Assembly (NCBI GenBank): GCA_018266375.1
Contig: JAFEAO010000002.1
Span: forward strand, 1-64,000
Source: Bdellovibrionales bacterium
GTDB taxonomy: Bacteria; Bdellovibrionota; UBA1018; CAIMNF01
Direction of reading: 5' to 3'
Length of the DNA: 64,000 nucleotides
Shown piece by piece: positions 58,884 to 64,000 of this stretch (position 1 is the first letter of the stretch; each line of letters starts with the position of its first letter). The translations under genes and the position numbers were made by a program. The notes beneath the pieces are model-generated. The model saw nothing but the letters and a program-made list of their open reading frames with translations, did no database searches and was not told the origin of the DNA.

Positions 58884-59462
58884 ATGAAAACAATTAAAGT
58901 TTTGCTCGACCTTCGTCCGTTTCAAATAGAAATCAAACTCTCGGGCCCGACTGATAACCGGCATCTACGCCAGGCACTACTTCAAATTGTGCAGGCTGTA
59001 GAGCACGAGCAGGTAAATTTTCGGGCATTTACGGTGGTTCCGGCCCGGACACTTTATTATCGCGATCTCATGGACCCGGTGTGGAGGAAAAAACATTCTC
59101 ACACCATCGTCGATACGGCTCAAGCCGGCTACGAATTGCGTCAGAAACGTCTAAAATTAGGTTTTAGCGGTAAAAAGTTTGCTCGAGCACTGGATGTTCA
59201 TCACACGTATTTAAGTCATGTTGAGCATGGCCGCCGTCCGGTGTCGGAGTCGTTGAGAAAACGGGCTGACTCCGTTTTCCGGACTCAGATTCGAGAGATG
59301 GAACGTCGTCGCTGGGAGGAGTCGGGAGCCTTTCGCACGAACCTTGGTGAGGCCCCATTGGGCAGTGTTGTCCATGAAGGACAAACTTTTTTCCCGGATT
59401 TACGAGAGGGGTTTGACAGTGTGGAAGAGTTGCGAGAATTTTTCGAGCACATTGAGGACTGA
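58884..59462 (+). CDS. XRE-family HTH protein with N-terminal extension
   Basis: A 192-residue protein. Residues ~98-150 form a helix-turn-helix of the Cro/C1 type (YELRQKRLKLGFSGKKFARAL, then HHTYLSHVEHGRRPVSESL). The ~90 residues before it (KVLLDLRPFQIEIKL...) have no recognised family. The last ~40 residues are encoded by DNA that belongs to an inverted-repeat element (59355 onward), including LGSVVHEGQTFF, so the C-terminus may have been replaced by insertion. Ribosome site not obvious. It may act on the element's own palindromes, which is speculative. Confidence 0.7.
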   Translation: MKTIKVLLDLRPFQIEIKLSGPTDNRHLRQALLQIVQAVEHEQVNFRAFTVVPARTLYYRDLMDPVWRKKHSHTIVDTAQAGYELRQKRLKLGFSGKKFARALDVHHTYLSHVEHGRRPVSESLRKRADSVFRTQIREMERRRWEESGAFRTNLGEAPLGSVVHEGQTFFPDLREGFDSVEELREFFEHIED

Positions 59463-59525
59463 AGCGTTTGTGGACGAAATGGGTTTAACAATGGTTGTAC
59501 TCCAAGGACAACACTGCCCAATGGG
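59355..59525. repeat. Inverted-repeat element, copy 2 (~171 bp)
   Basis: The left end CCATTGGGCAGTGTTGTCCA (59355-59374) continues to the palindrome TTGTCCATGAAGGACAA (59368-59384). The right end (59494-59525) reads, inverted, CCCATTGGGCAGTGTTGTCC. The two ends agree over about 25 of 30 positions, and both match the ends of copy 1 at 16012. The left half lies inside the XRE gene and the right half after its stop. No transposase is encoded within it. Confidence 0.6.
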
Positions 59526-59826
59526 AGCCCGCGGAACTCGGGGAAGAGCGAGTGCTGAACGTGAGTCTTGCGACGGGGCCCCAAATGCCGGGTTGGCAGA
59601 GTGTTGATCGCCTCGATTAGCACATGCGGTTAGATGCCGAGAAATCATGGACGCTTTCAAGCCAATGCTTGAAGGAAAAATCTATTTTCGACGCCACAAT
59701 CGTCAGTTTTCACAACGCAGCAAATTGGGAGCGTAGATTTTTATCCCACCTGCGAGGCAAATTCCAGGATATCTCATTGAATTCCTTAACTTTGGTACGT
59801 ATTCTAGACGTGAGGAGACAACTTCA
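59463..59826. other. Gap between XRE gene and HU gene
   Basis: This 364-bp stretch holds the right half of repeat copy 2 (to 59525) and the HU promoter (59777-59805). Between them (59526-59776) I see no gene, RNA or repeat. A short open frame there has no coding character. Confidence 0.6.
59777..59805 (+). promoter_or_regulatory. Probable sigma-70 promoter of the HU-type gene
   Basis: TTGAAT (59777-59782) and TATTCT (59800-59805) are spaced by exactly 17 bases, each matching four of six consensus positions. Transcription would begin near 59812, with a GAGGAGA ribosome site shortly after. Confidence 0.5.
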
Positions 59827-60108
59827 ATGACCAAAGCGGATTTGATCAACATCATTGCTAACAAAGTGAATTTACAAAATCGTCAGGCGGAGACGGTAGT
59901 GAATTTGGTTTTCGATATGATGAGCGACACGCTCAAGAAAGACGATCGCATTGAAATTCGCGGGTTTGGATCATTCGTCAATCGTGTTTACGGCGCTTAC
60001 GAAGGCCGCAATCCGAAGACCGGCGAACTCGTCAAAGTGGAACCGAAGCGCGTTCCGTTTTTCAAAGTCGGCAAAGAGTTAAAGGAAATGGTCGATCGTA
60101 AGAAGTAA
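59827..60108 (+). CDS. HU/IHF-family DNA-binding protein
   Basis: A 93-residue nucleoid protein. It begins MTKADLINIIANKVNL, and the beta-arm region has the signature GFGSFVNRVYGAYEGRNPKTGE, with arm-tip sequence RNPKTGE followed by PKRVPFFKVGKELK. The GRNPKTG arm with no conserved HU-beta GKF start is shared by IHF-alpha and HU proteins, so the subtype is open. It bends DNA in chromosome packaging and regulation. GAGGAGA precedes the ATG by 9 bases. It is the first gene before the Glt-like cluster, 22 bp from the barrel gene. Confidence 0.93.
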   Translation: MTKADLINIIANKVNLQNRQAETVVNLVFDMMSDTLKKDDRIEIRGFGSFVNRVYGAYEGRNPKTGELVKVEPKRVPFFKVGKELKEMVDRKK

Positions 60109-60130
60109 AACATAACAGAAAGGGATTTCT

Positions 60131-60883
60131 GTGACTTCATTCAAAAATTTTGGTTTTCTCGCACTCTTGTTTGTCACGGAGTTACTGACGATCGGCGGAG
60201 TTTTTGCGCCAACTGCGTGTGCCTCCGACACAGATGACTACAATTTCAGCTGGCTCGATCCGGACAAGAAAATTTACGTTCTCCAAAACCGTAAGTACCG
60301 CAAGGCCGACGGCCCGCATCTTTATCTCCTGGGCGGTCTCTCCGGCGAAAACTATCGCCAAGCCTATCAGGTGCAACCGCGTGTCGCATTCTGGTTCAAC
60401 GAAGACTTCGGGATCGAGGCGTTTTATAGCGCCCGGTTCAACTCCACCAACAACGCATACAAAGCACTTGAGCAATCGATCAACGGCTCCGGCGTGTTGA
60501 ACTCGCCGTACATTCGCGAAATCAAATCGCAAATCGGTCTCTTGTTCAACTGGGCGCCTTGGTACGCAAAGATCAACGTCTTTAACTCGATTTTGTACTT
60601 CGATTGGTACTTCTCACTCGGCGTCGGCACGATGACCACCGAGATCGGTCCGAAGACCAAAGACGACGCGGTCGCGGGACCGGCATGGAAGTCTGAAAAC
60701 TTATTCGCGGTTTACTTGGGGACCGGCCACTTGTTTCACGTGTCCGAGACTTTCATGATCCGCTTGGACGCGCTCGCGCACTTCTACAGCGCACCGATCT
60801 TCGGTGGCCTTCCGGGTGCGCCGGCTGATTCCGCAATTTTTTCCGCGCTGACGTATAACGTAGGGATAGGGCTGAGATTATGA
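60131..60883 (+). CDS. Outer-membrane beta-barrel protein, Glt/myxobacterial type
   Basis: A 250-residue exported barrel protein. A hydrophobic signal region (FGFLALLFVTELLTIGGVFAPTACAS) precedes the mature part, which begins with DDYNFSWLDPDKKIYVLQNRKYRKADG, a conserved-looking plug. Strands include HLYLLGGLSGENYRQAY, RVAFWFNEDFGIEAFYS, FSLGVGTMTTEIG and YNVGIGLRL. The layout fits the outer membrane beta-barrel domain common in Myxococcota (TIGR04565-like), to which gliding proteins GltA and GltB belong. The start is GTG at 60131 with AAGGGA upstream. It overlaps the following TPR gene by four bases (ATGA). Confidence 0.65.
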   Translation: MTSFKNFGFLALLFVTELLTIGGVFAPTACASDTDDYNFSWLDPDKKIYVLQNRKYRKADGPHLYLLGGLSGENYRQAYQVQPRVAFWFNEDFGIEAFYSARFNSTNNAYKALEQSINGSGVLNSPYIREIKSQIGLLFNWAPWYAKINVFNSILYFDWYFSLGVGTMTTEIGPKTKDDAVAGPAWKSENLFAVYLGTGHLFHVSETFMIRLDALAHFYSAPIFGGLPGAPADSAIFSALTYNVGIGLRL

Positions 60884-62553
60884 TGAAACGGGCGAACTCA
60901 CGGATTGAGCTCGCGGTTAAAGCAAGTCTGGTTTTCGGTGCCTTGGCGGTCGCGGCACCGCAGGCGCAAGCTTCTTTGGCCGACGTTCAACGCGCATACC
61001 GTAAGGGCCAATATTTTTCTGCGGCCCGCATGGCTTTTAACGATGCCAATCACACTTCGGCTCCGGCCGACAAGGCGATGGCTTATTACTGGGTCACGCA
61101 AAGTCTCGTGCGTGCCGGTCTTGATCAGGCGGCGCTTTATTTTTTCCTTCGCACGGTTCAGATTCAGGATCGCAACGCCTCTAAAAAAGTTTTGGAATTG
61201 GCTCCGCTCTTCATCGAACGCACTGGCCCCGATTTGATGCGCAAGTATCTCACGCACTTCACGAAGCTCGAGGATTACGGTCCTCGCGGCCGTAACGCTT
61301 ACTTTATGATCGTCGCGAAAGAAAAGTTGCTCAAAGGCGATTACAACGGCGCGGTCCAAGCCGCGGGCAGCGTTCAGCCCAGTCACGCGCTGTTCCCGGT
61401 CGCGCTCCAAATCCGCGCGACCGCGCTCGTGATGTTGAATCAACTGCAGCCGGCGCTTCAAGATTTCGCGACCTGCGCTCAAGTCGCCGATCAGCGCACC
61501 AGTGCCGAGGCCGGCACCGTCGAAGAGGAACTCTCGCAGGAAGCCTCCACTCCGCTCATGGCCAAGTGGTATCAATTGCGTAAAGACGCGAGCCGCGACC
61601 TTCGCGCCCGGTGTACCGCGGGCCAAGCGCGCGTACTTTACGAGATGAACCGGTTCGACGAGGCCGACCGCATGTACGACCGCATTCCGAAGGCGAGCTT
61701 CGTGTGGACCGACACGCTGTTCGAACATGCGTGGAACTCTTACGCGCGCGAAGAATATAACCGTACACTGGGCAAACTTGTCTCTTATAAGAGCCCGGCG
61801 CTCAAGTTCGTATTCAACACCGAGATCGACGTGCTCATGGCTCAAAGCTATGCGGCACTTTGCTTGTATAACGATGCCGGCAAGATCATCGAGGATTTTT
61901 CGCGTACCTACGGCAACGTCGCCAAGGAAATAAAAACTTTCGTCGAGACCAACACCGGCGATATGCGTCCTTATTACTTGCTCGGCCGCCGGGCGCTTTC
62001 GGACAAGCTCCACACCGATCGCCTGCTCCATCGGTTCGTGAACCGGTTCGTGCGCACGCCGTACTTCGAGTCGCTGTCGTTGTCGGAAGACCGCGCGGTG
62101 GCCGAAAAAATCGCGATTCAACGCATGGATGCTTCACGCCCGTCGACCTCGACCGGGATCGGCGCAGGCTTCCCGGGTTTCTTGAGCATGGCGCTTGATT
62201 GGCGGATCAAGACGATCCAGCTCATGGGCGGGATATTCGTCCGTAACTCGATGATCGATTATCATCAGATTTTGATCTCGGACTTCGAGAAAATGCAGTT
62301 CATGAAGATCGACATCCTCGCTCACCAGAAGCAAAAGTTGATCGACTCCAATGCGGCGATGGCCGAAGAGCGCATGCGCGGTAACCGTATCCCGATCCGC
62401 CGTAACGACCAGTTGCTCTGGACGTTTAACGGCGAGTTCTGGAACGACGAGATCGGTGACTATGTTTTCGCTTTGGAATCGGAATGCGCACGTCCGGGAA
62501 CGCCGGCAAAAGCAAATAGCAGTGAACCGCGTGGAGAATCCAGTGACGAATAG
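60880..62553 (+). CDS. Exported TPR-like protein of the Glt-type cluster
   Basis: A 557-residue protein with a signal peptide (SLVFGALAVAAPQAQA) and an almost wholly helical mature part with degenerate TPR pairs (VQRAYRKGQYFSAARMAFNDA, AKEKLLKGDYNGAVQAAG, GQARVLYEMNRFDEADRMYDRIP). The C-terminal third (LSMALDWRIKTIQLMGGIF onward) is not TPR-like. It is most similar in layout to the large periplasmic TPR proteins of the Myxococcus gliding complex such as GltC; this is inference. It is coupled to the barrel gene before it and overlaps the next TPR gene by 11 bp. Confidence 0.6.
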   Translation: MMKRANSRIELAVKASLVFGALAVAAPQAQASLADVQRAYRKGQYFSAARMAFNDANHTSAPADKAMAYYWVTQSLVRAGLDQAALYFFLRTVQIQDRNASKKVLELAPLFIERTGPDLMRKYLTHFTKLEDYGPRGRNAYFMIVAKEKLLKGDYNGAVQAAGSVQPSHALFPVALQIRATALVMLNQLQPALQDFATCAQVADQRTSAEAGTVEEELSQEASTPLMAKWYQLRKDASRDLRARCTAGQARVLYEMNRFDEADRMYDRIPKASFVWTDTLFEHAWNSYAREEYNRTLGKLVSYKSPALKFVFNTEIDVLMAQSYAALCLYNDAGKIIEDFSRTYGNVAKEIKTFVETNTGDMRPYYLLGRRALSDKLHTDRLLHRFVNRFVRTPYFESLSLSEDRAVAEKIAIQRMDASRPSTSTGIGAGFPGFLSMALDWRIKTIQLMGGIFVRNSMIDYHQILISDFEKMQFMKIDILAHQKQKLIDSNAAMAEERMRGNRIPIRRNDQLLWTFNGEFWNDEIGDYVFALESECARPGTPAKANSSEPRGESSDE

Positions 62554-64000
62554 ACCGCTTCTGGCATTTGCAGTCGGACTCAGCCTGTTGATCGGAATCG
62601 GCGCTCATGCTCGGATTACGAACGACGAGTACGCGTCCGTTCAATCTCCGAAAGAACAGCAAATCGAAGCGATCCGTTTGGAAGAAATCAAGGCGGTCAA
62701 GACCGCGCTTTCGTTACGCGCCCCCGAAAACCGTAAAGCGGAACTGTATTTGCGCCTGGCCGAACTCTATCTCGAAGCTTACCGTGCGGATTTCTTGCTG
62801 GAAGGTCGCTTGCACGAGGGTCAGCTGCAAACTCAACCGGGTGCCAAGCTCGAACGCGGCCGCTCGGTTGATGATTTGAGATTCGGCATCGGCTCGGCCG
62901 AGGAAATCTTGAAACTGAAGGTCGAGACCAACAAGCTCGATAAAGTCTATTATTTCTTGGGCTACAATTACGGCGAACTCGGTAGCGAAAAGAAGAGCCT
63001 CGAATACTATAGAAAGCTCACTAAAGAATTTCCGGATTCGATCTACGCGGTCGAAGGCATGAAAGCTGTCGCTGACGACGAGTTCCGCAAGCAAAACTTC
63101 AGCGAAGCGAAGACTTTGTATGAGCAAGCGTTGACTCGTACGAAGGATCCGTCTCAACAAGCGCGGATCTATCACAAGTTAGCGTGGTGTTATTACCGCC
63201 TCCGTCGCAGCGCTGACGCACTTGAGGCGATGAAGAAAGCAATCGCGCTCGCGCAGACGGACAAAGAAAAGATGCTCTCCATCCGTGAAGAGGGTTTGCG
63301 CGATATCGCGATCTTCTACGCCGAGACCGGCCGCGTGGAAGAAGCGATCGACTACTTTAAAAAGAACGCCGGCGGCGGCGAGAACGGCGAGGCCAAGCTC
63401 ATCGTCACGCTCGAAAAGCTCGGTAAGGAATACGAACGCACCGGTCAAACCGATAAAGCCAAGCAAGTTTACGACGTGCTCCTCCGTTACGGTAAAACCG
63501 ACGAGAGCTCGTTCCGCGTGGCTGTAAAGCTCATCGACCTCGATTTGCTCCGTCAGAATTACGATTCGGCGTACAAACGCTTGGTCGCGATTCAAATTCC
63601 AAAAGGGAACGATCCGGAGACCCGGCTCGCGGTTTCTAACTTAAAGAAGATCGTCCGTCAGACCGCGGTGTCGTCACATGACCGTTATCGCAATCTGAAC
63701 GAAAAGGAAATCGAAGACAAAACGAACTCGGGTAAGTATCTCCGCGCCGCAGATCAATTTTACTCGATCTATCTTGCGAAGTTCCTTCCGAACGACGTCG
63801 CGACCAAGGCCGAGCGTAACGAAGTCCGCATGTATTTGGCCGAGATCAAGCGCGATAGCAACCAACCGGGCGCCGCGGCCGACCTCTATAAGATCATCAT
63901 TCAAGATCAAGACCCGAAGTACGCCAAGGAGGCCGCGAAACTCTGGGTGGGGTCGATCGCCGAAGAACTCAAAAAACGGGCAGCCAGCGGCGAGAAACCG
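62543..64000 (+). CDS. Exported TPR protein, truncated by window end
   Basis: The frame is open from GTG 62543 to the end of the window (486 codons). The start is chosen for its signal peptide (NRPLLAFAVGLSLLIGIGAHA) and a GGAG site 7 bases upstream; it overlaps the previous stop by 11 bp. The mature part consists of TPR helices: VYYFLGYNYGELGSEKKSLEY, NFSEAKTLYEQALTRTKDPS, LAWCYYRLRRSADALEAMKKA, FYAETGRVEEAIDYFKKN, TGQTDKAKQVYDVLLRYG. It probably acts in the periplasm together with the preceding TPR and barrel proteins. The C-terminus is unknown. Confidence 0.75.
   Translation, partial: MTNRPLLAFAVGLSLLIGIGAHARITNDEYASVQSPKEQQIEAIRLEEIKAVKTALSLRAPENRKAELYLRLAELYLEAYRADFLLEGRLHEGQLQTQPGAKLERGRSVDDLRFGIGSAEEILKLKVETNKLDKVYYFLGYNYGELGSEKKSLEYYRKLTKEFPDSIYAVEGMKAVADDEFRKQNFSEAKTLYEQALTRTKDPSQQARIYHKLAWCYYRLRRSADALEAMKKAIALAQTDKEKMLSIREEGLRDIAIFYAETGRVEEAIDYFKKNAGGGENGEAKLIVTLEKLGKEYERTGQTDKAKQVYDVLLRYGKTDESSFRVAVKLIDLDLLRQNYDSAYKRLVAIQIPKGNDPETRLAVSNLKKIVRQTAVSSHDRYRNLNEKEIEDKTNSGKYLRAADQFYSIYLAKFLPNDVATKAERNEVRMYLAEIKRDSNQPGAAADLYKIIIQDQDPKYAKEAAKLWVGSIAEELKKRAASGEKP

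Noticed and set aside
59344..59607. 87-codon frame across the end of the XRE gene
   Set aside because: It only reads through the repeat element in another frame and has no coding features.

Overview
The window reads as a chromosomal segment of a Gram-negative, diderm bacterium, most likely from the Bdellovibrionota/Myxococcota part of the former Deltaproteobacteria. This placement is inferred from gene content, not from a marker gene. The pointers are outer-membrane barrels and TPR proteins resembling the Glt gliding machinery, MotAB-type stators, a giant Ig/NHL-repeat lipoprotein and many exported proteins with lipoboxes or signal peptides. Base composition looks to be in the mid-50s percent G+C by eye, except for the first ~420 bases, which are clearly richer. 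No rRNA, tRNA, CRISPR array or intact insertion sequence was found.

Layout. 1-6.4 kb: tail of a DEAD-box RNA helicase, rlmF, two exported proteins, a DUF2461 protein, an ABC-F ATPase and an unknown protein. 6.4-15.2 kb: an eight-gene arginine operon (GNAT acyltransferase, argG, argC, argD, acyl-ornithine carbamoyltransferase, argB, M20 deacylase, argH) with mostly overlapping start and stop codons. It has the gene order and enzyme types of the Bacteroidetes/Xanthomonas acylated-citrulline route. The carbamoyltransferase has Val at the residue that separates acetyl- from succinyl-ornithine enzymes. 15.2-19.4 kb: a glycan-type membrane protein cluster and an exported subtilase. 19.4-23 kb: an S4-like mini-protein followed by carB, whose product carbamoyl phosphate feeds both the arginine route and pyrimidine synthesis. 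23.2-32.7 kb: a complete reductive pyrimidine degradation operon (preT, preA, CoA-acylating semialdehyde dehydrogenase, dihydropyrimidinase, beta-ureidopropionase, aminotransferase, NCS1 permease), predicted to take uracil/thymine to acetyl-/propionyl-CoA.

32.7-42 kb: a collagen-like Gly-rich exported protein, an inactivated metallophosphoesterase, a secreted metzincin-like protease, a strong candidate for an unassigned ~345-nt structured RNA, and a set of small enzymes. 42.1-46.7 kb: the most striking locus. A sigma-28-like promoter precedes five tightly packed genes: a PEGA/TPR lipoprotein, a MotA-like and a MotB-like stator, a membrane protein that joins a FliF-like periplasmic tail and TM segment to a FliG-like cytoplasmic region, and an outer-membrane barrel. 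With no other flagellar gene nearby, this looks like a self-contained ion-driven motor. It is followed by a 2054-residue Ig/NHL lipoprotein and a LemA-like protein.

53.5-58.1 kb: an MFS exporter and fadBA beta-oxidation genes. 58.1-64 kb: MgtC-like protein, an XRE-type regulator, an HU/IHF-type protein, then an outer-membrane barrel and two TPR proteins (the last cut by the window end) resembling the Glt gliding complex. Two ~165-bp elements with matching ~30-bp inverted ends lie at 16.0 kb and 59.4 kb.
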